Source: Endozoicomonas acroporae
GTDB lineage: Bacteria > Pseudomonadota > Gammaproteobacteria > Pseudomonadales > Endozoicomonadaceae
Direction: 5' to 3'
DNA: 64,000 nucleotides
Assembly (NCBI RefSeq): GCF_002864045.1
Contig: NZ_PJPV01000066.1
Coordinates: 1-64,000, forward strand
A program made the translations under genes and the position numbers. Position 1 is the first letter of the stretch, and every line of letters begins with the position of its first letter. Shown here piece after piece: positions 23,866 through 33,391 of the stretch. Under the pieces are notes generated by a model. That model was not told the DNA's origin and did no database searches. It worked only from the letters and a program-made list of their open reading frames with translations.

Positions 23866-26409
23866 ATGAGCGGGAAACAAACCCTGGTAGTGGTCGGTAA
23901 TGGCATGGTCGGTCACAGCTTTATGGAAAAGCTGGTGGCTGCTGGTGGATTAGAGCAATACCAGGTGGTTGTTTTTGGTGAAGAACCCCGCCCTGCATAC
24001 GACCGTGTTCATCTGTCCGAATTTTTCAGTGGTCGCAGTGCAGAAGATCTGTCCATGGTGCCTGAAGGTTTTTATCAGAAACACGGCATTGACTTGATTC
24101 TGGATGAAGCAGTTATTGCCATTAACCGTGATACCCGGGAATTAACCACCAATAAAGAGAGTAGTATTCATTACCACAAACTGGTGCTGGCTACTGGTTC
24201 TTATCCTTTTGTGCCGCCGGTACCGGGACATGAGCGGGACAACTGTTTTGTCTATCGCACCATTGAGGATTTGCAGGCCATTGCCAAAGCGGCTGGTAGC
24301 AGCAAGGTTGGCACTGTGGTCGGTGGCGGGCTGTTGGGGCTGGAAGCTGCCAAAGCGTTAAAGGATCTTGGCCTTGAAACCCATGTTGTTGAGTTTGCGT
24401 CCCGGTTGATGGCGGTCCAGGTGGATGATGGCGGTGGTGCCATGCTGCGACAGAAAATTGAAGCGTTGGGTGTGCAAATCCATACCGGCAAGAATACACG
24501 ACTGATTACGGATGGTGAGGGGACTGTCCACCAAATGCAGTTTGCTGATGGTGAGGTTTTAAACACCGATATTGTGCTGTTCTCGGCGGGTATTCGCCCT
24601 CGGGATGAACTGGCAAAACAGGCCGGGCTGGTGATGGGTGAACGAGGGGGGATCGTTATCAATAACGACTGTCTGACCTCGGATGCATCGATTTACGCCA
24701 TCGGTGAGTGTGCGTTGTGGGATAACCGGATTTTTGGCCTGGTCGCTCCCGGTTACCAAATGGCCCAGGTGGCCGTTGATCATATAACCGGTAAAGGCAG
24801 CAGCCAGTTTACCGGTGCAGATATGAGTACCAAGCTCAAATTGATGGGGGTGGATGTTGCCAGTATTGGTGATGCCCATGGCAATACGAAAGGCTCTCTC
24901 AGCTATCAGTTTATTGATGAGGAAAAACAGGTTTATAAAAAACTGGTGGTTTCCAAAACCAAAAAGCGGGTCTTGGGCGCGGTGCTGGTGGGTGATGCAG
25001 ACGACTATGGCACGTTATTGCAAATGATGTTGAATGGCATTGTGCCACCGGCCAATCCGGCTGAGTTGATTTTACCTCAAAGCGATGCCAGTGCCAGTGC
25101 CAGTGCCGGACTGGGTGTTGCGGCACTGCCGGAAACTGTCCAGATCTGCTCCTGCTTTAATGTCAGTAAGGGGGATCTGGTCGATGCAGTGGCCGCAGGT
25201 TGCCAGGATATTGCTGCGCTCAAAGGATCAACCAATGCCGGAACCGGCTGCGGTGGTTGTGCCCAGCTGGTAAAACAGGTGCTCGACCATGAACTGACGC
25301 AACTGGGAGTCGAAGTCAAAAAAGATATCTGTGAACACTTTCCCCATTCACGACAGGAGTTGTATCACCTGGTCAGGGTGGGTGAGTTGACAACGTTCTC
25401 TCAGGTGATCGACAAGCATGGTCGCGGGATGGGCTGTGATATCTGCAAACCAACCATTGGTTCTATTCTGGCTTCCTGCTGGAACGATTACATTCTGAAG
25501 AGTGACCATGCCCCGCTGCAGGACACCAACGATTATTTCCTGGGGAATATCCAGAAAGACGGCACTTACTCCATTGTTCCACGGGTGCCCGGTGGTGAAA
25601 TTACCCCTCAGAAGCTGATTGTCATTGGTGAAGTGGCCAGAGACTTTAACCTTTACACCAAAATCACCGGCGGGCAGAGAATTGATCTGTTTGGTGCCCG
25701 GGTGAATGAGTTGCCCGCTATCTGGCAGCGGTTGGTGGACGCCGGGTTTGAAACCGGACATGCCTATGGAAAATCCCTGAGAACGGTTAAATCCTGTGTC
25801 GGCAGTACCTGGTGTCGCTATGGTGTTCTGGACAGTACCAGTATGGCCATTGCCATTGAGCACCGTTATCGCGGGGTGCGTTCACCCCATAAAGTCAAAA
25901 TGGCTGTTTCGGGATGCACCCGGGAATGCGCTGAAGCCCAGAGTAAAGATGTTGGTGTTATTGCCACCGAGAAAGGCTGGAATCTTTATGTCGGCGGTAA
26001 TGGCGGTATGAAACCCAGGCATGCCGACCTGTTTGCCACCGAACTCGATGATGAAATCCTGGTGAAATATATTGACCGTTTCATGATGTTTTATATTCGC
26101 ACCGCTGACCGGCTCCAGAGAACCTCGGTCTGGCTGGATAATCTGGAAGGTGGTCTGGATTATCTCAAGTCAGTGATTATAGACGACAGCCTTGGCATTA
26201 ATCAGGCGCTGGAAGATGAAATGACCCATCTGGTAGGCACCTATCAGTGTGAGTGGAAAACGACACTGGAGAGTCCTGAAAAACTCAAGCGTTTCAGCCA
26301 TTTTATTAACAGTGACCAGCCGGACAGCAATGTTGTTTTTGTCGATGAAAGGCATCAGATACGACCAGCAACAAAGCAGGAAAAAATACAGCTGAAGGAG
26401 GTTATCTAA
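23866..26409 (+). CDS. nirB: Nitrite reductase [NAD(P)H] large subunit NirB
   Basis: The 847-residue cytoplasmic enzyme reduces nitrite to ammonium. Domains in order are: FAD/NAD(P)H module with VVVGNGMVG (about 6) and GTVVGGGLLGLEAAK (about 145); a BFD-like [2Fe-2S] domain with CSCFNVSKGD and GTGCGGC (about 426-465); and sulfite/nitrite reductase ferredoxin-like and 4Fe-4S/siroheme domains with CVGSTWC and SGCTREC (about 644-690). The linker before the BFD domain contains a GCCAGT hexamer repeat coding SASASAS (about 25086). nirD follows with a 1-bp stop/start overlap. Length is typical. Confidence 0.96.
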   Translation: MSGKQTLVVVGNGMVGHSFMEKLVAAGGLEQYQVVVFGEEPRPAYDRVHLSEFFSGRSAEDLSMVPEGFYQKHGIDLILDEAVIAINRDTRELTTNKESSIHYHKLVLATGSYPFVPPVPGHERDNCFVYRTIEDLQAIAKAAGSSKVGTVVGGGLLGLEAAKALKDLGLETHVVEFASRLMAVQVDDGGGAMLRQKIEALGVQIHTGKNTRLITDGEGTVHQMQFADGEVLNTDIVLFSAGIRPRDELAKQAGLVMGERGGIVINNDCLTSDASIYAIGECALWDNRIFGLVAPGYQMAQVAVDHITGKGSSQFTGADMSTKLKLMGVDVASIGDAHGNTKGSLSYQFIDEEKQVYKKLVVSKTKKRVLGAVLVGDADDYGTLLQMMLNGIVPPANPAELILPQSDASASASAGLGVAALPETVQICSCFNVSKGDLVDAVAAGCQDIAALKGSTNAGTGCGGCAQLVKQVLDHELTQLGVEVKKDICEHFPHSRQELYHLVRVGELTTFSQVIDKHGRGMGCDICKPTIGSILASCWNDYILKSDHAPLQDTNDYFLGNIQKDGTYSIVPRVPGGEITPQKLIVIGEVARDFNLYTKITGGQRIDLFGARVNELPAIWQRLVDAGFETGHAYGKSLRTVKSCVGSTWCRYGVLDSTSMAIAIEHRYRGVRSPHKVKMAVSGCTRECAEAQSKDVGVIATEKGWNLYVGGNGGMKPRHADLFATELDDEILVKYIDRFMMFYIRTADRLQRTSVWLDNLEGGLDYLKSVIIDDSLGINQALEDEMTHLVGTYQCEWKTTLESPEKLKRFSHFINSDQPDSNVVFVDERHQIRPATKQEKIQLKEVI

Positions 26410-26765
26410 TGAGCCAGTGGACGACGATCTGCCAGGATGAACAGCTTTCTGCAAACCTGGGCATTTGCGCCCTGGTGGGTGCTTATCAGGTGGCGGTATT
26501 CCGGGTAAAGGATCAGGTGTTTGCCCTGGATAACTTTGATCCATTCAGTGGTGTCAATGTGATCTCCCGGGGCATTGTGGGGGATCTGCGCGGGCATCTT
26601 GTTGTGGCGTCGCCTATTTACAAACAGCACTTTGATTTAACCACCGGACAATGTCTGGAAGATGATACGGTCAGCCTCAATGTATTCCCGGTGCGAGTCC
26701 ATGAAGGTGCCATACAGGTGCAGCCTGCACCGCTGGTAAGACCAGTTGCTGAGCAGGTTGCCTGA
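26409..26765 (+). CDS. nirD: Nitrite reductase [NAD(P)H] small subunit NirD
   Basis: The 118-residue Rieske-fold partner of NirB contains VAVFRVKDQVFALDNFDPFSG and a C-terminal beta segment. The iron-sulfur ligands of true Rieske proteins are missing, as is normal for NirD. It overlaps nirB and the next gene by one base each (TAATG, TGATG), so translation of the operon is coupled. Confidence 0.95.
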   Translation: MSQWTTICQDEQLSANLGICALVGAYQVAVFRVKDQVFALDNFDPFSGVNVISRGIVGDLRGHLVVASPIYKQHFDLTTGQCLEDDTVSLNVFPVRVHEGAIQVQPAPLVRPVAEQVA

Positions 26766-28021
26766 TGAGCCATTATCAACAGCCGGATGGTCGGCAAAAA
26801 CTGGTGGTTATTGGCAATGGCATGGGCTCGGTCCGCTTTCTTGAACAACTGTTTGCCAGTGGTCAGTGCCGTTTTCATGTGACCGTACTCTCGGAAGAGG
26901 ACTGCCCGGGGTATAACCGGATTCAGCTGTCCAAATTGTTGGCGGGCAGTGTCGATCTGGACGGGATTCAGCTGAAAAGTGCCGCCTGGTATCAGCAGCA
27001 GGGTATCGAGCTACTGATGGGCGAAAACTACAAAGCGATCCGGATTGATCGCTCATTAAAACGGGTCGTCACTCACGGTGGTGATACGTTTGACTATGAC
27101 CGTCTTGTTCTTGCCACTGGCTCTTTGCCCAATCAGATTCCGGTGCCCGGGGCGGACCTTCAGGGCGTTCTGTCCTTTCGCAGTCTGGCCGATGTCAACT
27201 TGATGCTGGAAGCGGGTCAGGGGCAGGCCGTGGTGATTGGCGGTGGTTTGCTGGGGCTGGAGTGTGGCAGTGGTCTGGCCAAACGGGGTATGTCGGTGAC
27301 CATCGTCGATAATATGCCCATGCCCATGGCCCGACAGCTGGATGAACATGCCGGTGGGCTATTGCGCAAGGAACTTGAGGGCAGAGGCATTGCTTTTCGC
27401 AGCAGTGCTACGCTGCAATCCTATCAGGGCGTTGATGGTCGGGTTTGTGGTGTGCAGATTGACGGGGAATATCTACCCGCTTCGCTGGTGGTGGTGACTG
27501 CCGGTGTCCGGCCTAACATACAACTGATGCAGGAGGCAGGCCTGACATGCGACCGTGGGGTTCTGGTCAATGAGCGGCTACAGACGTCTGATCCGGATAT
27601 CTTTACTGTGGGTGAATGTGCGCAGATGCAACTGACTGGCGGGCAGGAAGCGCAGTCATTGTTGTTTGGTCTGGTTGCTCCGGTGTATCGGCATGCGGAA
27701 ATTGTTGCTGCATCGCTGCTGGGGGACCATGATCAAACGTTTACGCCAGTCCCCATTCCCACCAATTTGAAAGTTGATGGTATCAACCTGTTTTCCAGTG
27801 GTGAGTTCATTCCGTCTGACTCTGATCAAGTGATGACACTGGATGCTTCAGACGCTGGAATCTATCGCAAACTGGTACTTCAGAATAATCGCATCAAAGG
27901 TGTGCTCCTGTATGGTGATGTAACTGATGGCCTTTGGTACCAGGAGTTGATGGAGTCAGGCACTGATATCTCATCCATCCGGCAACAACTTATTTTCGGG
28001 CAGCGTTTTCTGGCTGCATGA
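26765..28021 (+). CDS. nasC: FAD-dependent NAD(P)H oxidoreductase, probable electron-transfer subunit of assimilatory nitrate reductase
   Basis: The 418-residue protein resembles the N-terminal FAD/NAD module of NirB: VVIGNGMGSVRFLEQL (about 14-29), VVIGGGLLGLECGSGL (about 155-170), and TVGECAQ near 280 in the FAD-binding tail. It lacks BFD and siroheme domains. Its place between nirD and nasA, with overlapping codons on both sides, matches the reductase (NasC/NasB type) that passes NAD(P)H electrons to NasA in Klebsiella-like systems. The symbol is assigned by context, and a rubredoxin-reductase-like role is the alternative. Confidence 0.75.
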   Translation: MSHYQQPDGRQKLVVIGNGMGSVRFLEQLFASGQCRFHVTVLSEEDCPGYNRIQLSKLLAGSVDLDGIQLKSAAWYQQQGIELLMGENYKAIRIDRSLKRVVTHGGDTFDYDRLVLATGSLPNQIPVPGADLQGVLSFRSLADVNLMLEAGQGQAVVIGGGLLGLECGSGLAKRGMSVTIVDNMPMPMARQLDEHAGGLLRKELEGRGIAFRSSATLQSYQGVDGRVCGVQIDGEYLPASLVVVTAGVRPNIQLMQEAGLTCDRGVLVNERLQTSDPDIFTVGECAQMQLTGGQEAQSLLFGLVAPVYRHAEIVAASLLGDHDQTFTPVPIPTNLKVDGINLFSSGEFIPSDSDQVMTLDASDAGIYRKLVLQNNRIKGVLLYGDVTDGLWYQELMESGTDISSIRQQLIFGQRFLAA

Positions 28022-30747
28022 CGGTTCTGATTCAGGCAAACATCATGGCAGTAAATCAATTGGCAAAGGCTATCAATACAACATGTGCCTACTGTGGTGT
28101 GGGTTGCGGTATTTCCGCCAGGGTGGTTGATCCTGAGCTGCACCTGGTGGAGATTACCGGGCGGGAAGATCATCCTGCCAATTATGGTCGGCTCTGTTCC
28201 AAGGGCAGCGCCCTGGGGGAAACGGTATCACTGGACGGTCGTCTTCTTTACCCAAAAGTCCATGGTCGTCAGGTAGTCTGGTCTGAAGCCTTGGATCAAG
28301 TGGCCTCACGGCTACAGGAAACCATTGAAGAGTATGGGCCGGACTCAGTGGCCATTTATGGGTCTGGTCAGCTGCTGACAGAAGACTACTATGTCGCCAA
28401 TAAACTGATGAAAGGGTTTATCGGCAGTGCCAATATGGATACCAACTCACGGCTCTGCATGGCTTCCACCGTGGCTGGCCAGAAGCGTGCGTTTGGTTCG
28501 GATACCGTACCGAATACTTATCAGGATCTGGAGCTGGCTAATCTGCTGGTGCTGGTGGGCTCCAATACGGCCTGGTGTCACCCGGTGTTATTTCAACGTA
28601 TCCGGGCGATGAAAGAACAGCGGCCGGACATGAAAGTGGTGGTGATTGACCCGAGACGCACAGAAACCTGTGATCTTGCTGATCTGCATCTGGCGATAAA
28701 ACCGGGGGCGGATGTATTGCTGTTTAATGGTCTGCTTGCCTGGCTTGCCGATCAGGGTGCTTTGGATCAGGACTATATTGAACAACACTGTCAGGGCTTC
28801 GATCAGGCGCTGGAAGTGGCCAGGGCCAGTGTTGGTGATATACAACAGCTGGCGGATGCCTGTGGTGTAGAGCAAAACGAACTTATCCGGTTTTATCACT
28901 GGTTTTGTACCACCGATAAAACCGTGACGGCCTGGTCGCAAGGGGTAAACCAGTCAGCAGCCGGGACGGATAAAGTGAATGCCATGATCAACTGTCATCT
29001 GGCTACCGGCCGTATCGGTCGTCCCGGCAGTGGTCCATTGTCACTCACCGGGCAGCCCAATGCCATGGGTGGCAGGGAAGTGGGTGGGCTGGCCAATCAG
29101 CTGGCCGCGCATATGGAATTTACGCCTGATGATATCGCCAGGGTCAGGCGTTTCTGGCAGGCAGCCAATATGGCACAGTCTCCGGGCAAGGCGGCGGTTG
29201 ACCTGTTCAAGTCAATGGATCGAGGTGAAATACGTTTTGTCTGGATCATGGGGACAAACCCGGTTGTCAGTTTGCCGGACAGTAACCGGGTGATAAAGGC
29301 TCTGAAAAAATGTCCGACAGTGGTCGTTTCAGACTGCATTGAACACACGGATACGGCTGAATTTGCCGATATTTTATTGCCTGCAGCACCCTGGAGTGAA
29401 AAGGATGGCACGGTAACCAACTCTGAGCGGCGAATTTCCAGACAGCGTGCGTTATTTCCCACGGCCGGAGAAGCCAGGCCGGACTGGTGGATGATCAGTG
29501 AAGTGGCTGGCCGTCTGGGGTTTGCCGAGGCGTTTAACTATTCCGGCAGTGCTGATATTTTCCGTGAACATGCGGCACTGTCAGGCTATGAAAATAACCG
29601 GGAAGGAAAAGTCCGGGATTTTACCATTGCTCCCCTGGCCAATATTACTGACTCAGAATATGACGCTTTGGAACCGTTTCAATGGCCACTATCAGCGGTT
29701 CAGGGTGATGGTTCCGGGGCGCTGTCTGACACGCAGCCGGTAATATCAACAACAGCAAGCAAGGCACGATTTTTTAAGGATGGCGGCTTCTTCACCGGGA
29801 ATGGCCGGGCCAATTTTATTGCCACTGATGTTCTGCGCCCCCTGAATGCTCCCGGCAAGTCTTATCCACTGTTGCTGAATACCGGGCGGGTGCGTGATCA
29901 CTGGCATACAATGACCCGTACCGGGCGTTCAGCCCGGTTGAATCAGCATACCGATGAGCCGTTTCTGGCCATACATCCGAAAGATGCTGAAAGTTACCAG
30001 TTGCGTGATCAGGCGTTATGTCAGATTTCATCGGAATTTGGCAAAGCGGTGGTGCGAGTGCAGGTTTCTGATGCTCAACGGCCTGATGAAGTGTTTATGC
30101 CCATGCACTGGACACGCCAGCACAGTGAGACGGGCTTTTCCGGGGTGCTGGTGAATCCGGTGCTTGATCCAGTGTCCAAACAGCCGGACCTGAAGTATAC
30201 GCCGGTGGCTGTTGAACCTTACCACACTGAGCAGTATGGCGTGCTTATCACTCGGGAGAGAGTAGCTTTTGGCGGCATTGATTATATGACTGAGGTCCGT
30301 ATTGAAAATGGCTATCGCTATGAAATGGCGGGGAGCAACCTGGGTCAGTTATCACTGTTCTCAGGGCTCAATGACTATCAGAAGGTTGAGTTTACGGACA
30401 ATACCGTTGGTGAGCGTCGGGTGGCCTGGTTTAGTGATGCACAGCTTCAGGCTATTTGGGTATCAAGTCAGGCGATATCTTCCTGTGATCGGCAGTGGTT
30501 ACAGTTCTGGTTTTGTCAGACGGCCTCAATTGAGGAAGCCTGGTGGGTTCTGTCCGGCAAGCCTCCCCGGGGAGAAGATGCCGGCAGGCAGGTTTGTGCC
30601 TGCTTTGGGGTTGGTGAGAAGACCATCTGCCGGGCCATTGCTGAACATGGGTTGAGTGATCCTGTGCAAGTGGGCAGTCATTTGCAGGCAGGAACCAACT
30701 GTGGGTCCTGTATTCCTGAAATCAGAGGGTTAATCAAGAGAGGTTGA
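28018..30747 (+). CDS. nasA: Assimilatory nitrate reductase catalytic subunit NasA
   Basis: This 909-residue molybdenum bis-MGD enzyme reduces nitrate to nitrite in the cytoplasm. The N-terminal [4Fe-4S] motif is C-x2-C-x3-C (CAYCGVGC, about 23-30) with the fourth Cys in GRLCSKG. Molybdopterin-oxidoreductase motifs include MGTNPVVSLPDS (about 411) and a C-terminal dinucleotide-binding domain (LLNTGRVRDHWHTMTRTGR, about 619). The last 50 residues form a BFD-like [2Fe-2S] domain (CACFGVGEKTICRAI, GTNCGSC), as in Klebsiella NasA. The start at 28018 overlaps the previous stop; ATG 28045 is an alternative. No transporter or regulator gene is adjacent. Confidence 0.95.
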   Translation: MTVLIQANIMAVNQLAKAINTTCAYCGVGCGISARVVDPELHLVEITGREDHPANYGRLCSKGSALGETVSLDGRLLYPKVHGRQVVWSEALDQVASRLQETIEEYGPDSVAIYGSGQLLTEDYYVANKLMKGFIGSANMDTNSRLCMASTVAGQKRAFGSDTVPNTYQDLELANLLVLVGSNTAWCHPVLFQRIRAMKEQRPDMKVVVIDPRRTETCDLADLHLAIKPGADVLLFNGLLAWLADQGALDQDYIEQHCQGFDQALEVARASVGDIQQLADACGVEQNELIRFYHWFCTTDKTVTAWSQGVNQSAAGTDKVNAMINCHLATGRIGRPGSGPLSLTGQPNAMGGREVGGLANQLAAHMEFTPDDIARVRRFWQAANMAQSPGKAAVDLFKSMDRGEIRFVWIMGTNPVVSLPDSNRVIKALKKCPTVVVSDCIEHTDTAEFADILLPAAPWSEKDGTVTNSERRISRQRALFPTAGEARPDWWMISEVAGRLGFAEAFNYSGSADIFREHAALSGYENNREGKVRDFTIAPLANITDSEYDALEPFQWPLSAVQGDGSGALSDTQPVISTTASKARFFKDGGFFTGNGRANFIATDVLRPLNAPGKSYPLLLNTGRVRDHWHTMTRTGRSARLNQHTDEPFLAIHPKDAESYQLRDQALCQISSEFGKAVVRVQVSDAQRPDEVFMPMHWTRQHSETGFSGVLVNPVLDPVSKQPDLKYTPVAVEPYHTEQYGVLITRERVAFGGIDYMTEVRIENGYRYEMAGSNLGQLSLFSGLNDYQKVEFTDNTVGERRVAWFSDAQLQAIWVSSQAISSCDRQWLQFWFCQTASIEEAWWVLSGKPPRGEDAGRQVCACFGVGEKTICRAIAEHGLSDPVQVGSHLQAGTNCGSCIPEIRGLIKRG

Positions 30748-30833
30748 CATTAGCCTTTGAATTTCGGACATAGGTACAACAACAAAACAAGTAACAGGGC
30801 AAGGAACTTAAAGAACTTTGGTTAGTCTCATAG

Positions 30834-30868
30834 CAATAGGGACAATCCGCAATAGGATTGCGCTATTG
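30834..30868 (+). promoter_or_regulatory. Hairpin in the leader of the small orphan gene
   Basis: Two nested stems, CAATAG/CTATTG and CAATCC/GGATTG, form an interrupted hairpin 24 nt before the ATG at 30893. There is no T tract, so it is not a clear terminator. Its function is unknown. Confidence 0.35.
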
Positions 30869-30892
30869 AGAGGACTCAAGAGGTTTATAATT

Positions 30893-31405
30893 ATGAGTAA
30901 CCCTTTAAATAACTCACCATCACTACACATTGGGGGTGCATCGCCACGTCCACCGGGCCAACATGATGGCGCTGCAAGAGGAGTCGGGGCATTAGGAGCA
31001 GACTCCGGATTCCCCAATAGAGCCCAAGATGGCATTCCCCGAAATTTTTTTGGCAGAGGTATTACCATCGCCGAGCAACACCCATCATCGGTACATCAAG
31101 GGGAATTGAAAATCGTTAATGAGGGACGTAGTTACATCGGTACTTATTTACCAACCGGCCCTATGGCGTTCATTCCATCAAATCGCGTCATCCGTGAAAT
31201 TAACAACCCTGCTTGGCTGACCAATTCTCCCAGTGCCGTTTATACACCAGATTCTGGAGGAGCGATTGGACCTTCCCGTAACCCTGATGCCCCCGGCTTC
31301 AGTTCTGAGATTCAGGTGCCGGATCACTGGGTGAATCCGGGGGGTATGCAACCGTTTGCGCCTTCTTCCGATGGTCCCAAATTACCAAAACCCAGAACTC
31401 TCTAG
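30893..31405 (+). CDS. Small Pro/Gly-rich orphan protein
   Basis: This protein of 170 residues starts at an ATG with AAGAGGT eight bases upstream; a longer frame from 30818 lacks a ribosome site. It is rich in Pro, Gly, Ser and Asn and probably disordered, with a short structured middle (GELKIVNEGRSYIGTYLP, about 72-89). It has no signal peptide, membrane helix or recognised motif. A family B MITE follows 30 bp downstream. Function unknown. Confidence 0.55.
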   Translation: MSNPLNNSPSLHIGGASPRPPGQHDGAARGVGALGADSGFPNRAQDGIPRNFFGRGITIAEQHPSSVHQGELKIVNEGRSYIGTYLPTGPMAFIPSNRVIREINNPAWLTNSPSAVYTPDSGGAIGPSRNPDAPGFSSEIQVPDHWVNPGGMQPFAPSSDGPKLPKPRTL

Positions 31406-31763
31406 ACAAGTTACAAGCCCGGCCATGCTCAATTCTAGGAGGCTGTCCGAGAATAGCGCCCGTAGCGAGGATGGCAGAAAATTGAGGATAAAAAGTCGGG
31501 AATTTTTAGTGAATAGTGGTTCTATTTACTAAAAATTTCCGACTTTTTAGACCAATTTGCTGCCACCGCAGTAGGGCAGTCTATTCTCGGACAGCCTCCT
31601 AGGAGCTGTCGGTGTTTCCCGGCAATAATTAACACCAATTGCATTTTCTAAATATCTGTTGGTTTATGACTTGTCAGACAGTGATAGAATAAATGGTACG
31701 GGCTAAAAACAAATAAAAACACGGATATTCCTGTGCCTGAATGGGCATGGAAAAACTATAAAA
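31406..31763. other. Gene-free stretch with MITE and promoter region
   Basis: The left half is the family B element. Nothing else coding is seen up to the kinase-fold gene at 31764. Confidence 0.5.
31435..31602. repeat. MITE-like palindromic element, family B, copy 2
   Basis: The 168-bp element has perfect 22-bp inverted ends (CTAGGAGGCTGTCCGAGAATAG) and an inner fold-back (AAGTCGGGAATTTTTAGT against ACTAAAAATTTCCGACTT). Size and internal blocks (CGTAGCGAGGAT, TTGAGGATAAAAA, CCGCAGTAGG) match copy 1 at 22891. Confidence 0.85.
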
Positions 31764-32480
31764 ATGAAAATTTACTCGGAAACAATCCAGGATATAAAAG
31801 TACTTGTCGAACAGAATGAAATCAGAGACAAGCAGGATATTGCACAATATCTGGACCGCTGTTCAGAGCTTGACCCTGTGGCAGAGGGTGTTTATGCCAC
31901 GGTTTATAACCTGCCCGATGAACCGGATAAGGTGGTCAAGGTGTGTCCTGACAAAAAAGATGGCTATTACCTTTTCGCCCGATGGTGCATGACACCGGAA
32001 AACCAGAGCAACCCACACCTGCCTGTTATTCATCGTGAAGATGTCATTACCTTACCCTGCGGGATGGTGGTCAGGGTTTACGTGGTGGAGCGTTTGTCAG
32101 ACTTTATGGATGATGGGGCGCGGGCAAAAGAACCCCGGCACTTTCATGACTATGACTTTGGCCTTTTATGGGGTTCCTGTAAGGCGGTTATGCAGTCTTT
32201 CGGCATGGATAACAGTGAGTTTCCCGAGGAAATCAAAACACTGGAAGTGTTTGTTGAAAAGATAAAAGTATCCAGTTCTGATTTGGTACAAAGAGCAGGC
32301 AATAATATCTCCGATGTGGTTGATGACAGTATCATTGAGTCCCATGAAGACTTTCTGCAAACACTCTTTGAGGTATTGACCCAACTGTCAACGGTGGGCT
32401 CAATGGACCTTCATGGCGGTAACTTTATGCTTCGGGGTGAGACGGTTGTGATTACTGACCCAATTGCCCACAGGTATTAA
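31764..32480 (+). CDS. Kinase-fold protein of unknown role
   Basis: The 238-residue protein has hallmarks of a small protein-kinase-like fold: a nucleotide-loop-like VAEGVYATVYNL (39-50), VVKV with candidate ATP-binding Lys59, a catalytic-loop-like DLHGGN (Asp215, Asn220) and ITDP (Asp232) in place of DFG. The activation segment and C lobe are nearly absent because the protein ends six residues after ITDP. It resembles short phage or toxin-type kinases more than Hanks kinases. It overlaps the convergent CDF gene by 4 bp. Confidence 0.6.
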   Translation: MKIYSETIQDIKVLVEQNEIRDKQDIAQYLDRCSELDPVAEGVYATVYNLPDEPDKVVKVCPDKKDGYYLFARWCMTPENQSNPHLPVIHREDVITLPCGMVVRVYVVERLSDFMDDGARAKEPRHFHDYDFGLLWGSCKAVMQSFGMDNSEFPEEIKTLEVFVEKIKVSSSDLVQRAGNNISDVVDDSIIESHEDFLQTLFEVLTQLSTVGSMDLHGGNFMLRGETVVITDPIAHRY

Positions 32481-33391
32481 GTGCTGTTCTGAAAACTGAA
32501 GCTGAACTGGAGACGATAATATTGACAAATTGAGCTAATAGCATGTTCTGCTTTAGCCCTGATACTCTCAAACTCCTCTTTAGTTGGCAAAGTATCGTTA
32601 TGGATGGTTATCTCTACATTGACCCATAACCATCTGCCGAGCCAGATCATGCTGATATTGATTTGCTGAGCGTCCCATTGTTCTGCGATGACTTTTTTTG
32701 CCGATTCTAACAGCTCTGGTGTTACCACATCTTTTAACAGCAATTGTTTAAAGTTTTTGTGCAGTGTCTTGAGGGGGAGCCCGACCAGAAACAGCAGTAG
32801 CCCTATGGTGAGTATGGAATCAATAAAAGGGGTAATCGGGTGACTATTTCCTAACTGGTAAGCTATGGCAAACGCTGCCGTGGCCGCTGCACTGACGGCA
32901 GAATCAACCAGCCACTCCTGGCATTCAAAATAGATCAGCGGGGAGGGTTTGGAACGATGAAGCAGAAAAAAAAGTGTGGCTGTAGCTCCCCCGATGATCG
33001 TTGAAAAAATCTCGTAAGCCAGGGCAAGGTCAAACTCCGGTATATACCCACCGGTGATGAGTTTGCAGATAGAAAAAGACAGTAAGGCAAGGCAAAGTCC
33101 CAGTAAAATAATGCCTTCAAAAAAAAGCATTAATGGCTCAAGGGTTGGGTAACCATAAGGGCTTTCAGGGGATGGCGGCAGCTTGACGATCTGGGATATC
33201 CTGACGTTTGCCATCATCGTCAAGGTACAAAGCAGGGAATAACAACCGTCCAGCAGTACAGCGTTTGAGCGGCTGTAGAAGGCTACGAGAATACCTGTCA
33301 CTCCAAAAAAAAGTTCCAGCACAACAGAATAGCGCAGGATGTTGAGCTCATTTAGCTGTAGCCAGTGATACATATTGTGCTCATCATACAT
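32477..33391 (-). CDS. Cation diffusion facilitator (CDF) family transporter
   Basis: The 304-residue inner-membrane protein has about six helices. Family features are SNAVLLDGCYSLLCTLTM (about 42-59), the PYGYPTLEPL motif (about 78-87), a second metal-site helix (CQEWLVDSAVSAAATAAF, about 156-173) and a C-terminal cytoplasmic alpha/beta domain. The CDF family exports divalent metals such as Zn, Mn or Fe in exchange for protons. The usual HxxxD in helix V reads ECQEWLVDS, so metal selectivity is uncertain. Confidence 0.8.
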   Translation of the reverse strand: MYDEHNMYHWLQLNELNILRYSVVLELFFGVTGILVAFYSRSNAVLLDGCYSLLCTLTMMANVRISQIVKLPPSPESPYGYPTLEPLMLFFEGIILLGLCLALLSFSICKLITGGYIPEFDLALAYEIFSTIIGGATATLFFLLHRSKPSPLIYFECQEWLVDSAVSAAATAAFAIAYQLGNSHPITPFIDSILTIGLLLFLVGLPLKTLHKNFKQLLLKDVVTPELLESAKKVIAEQWDAQQINISMIWLGRWLWVNVEITIHNDTLPTKEEFESIRAKAEHAISSICQYYRLQFSFSFQNST

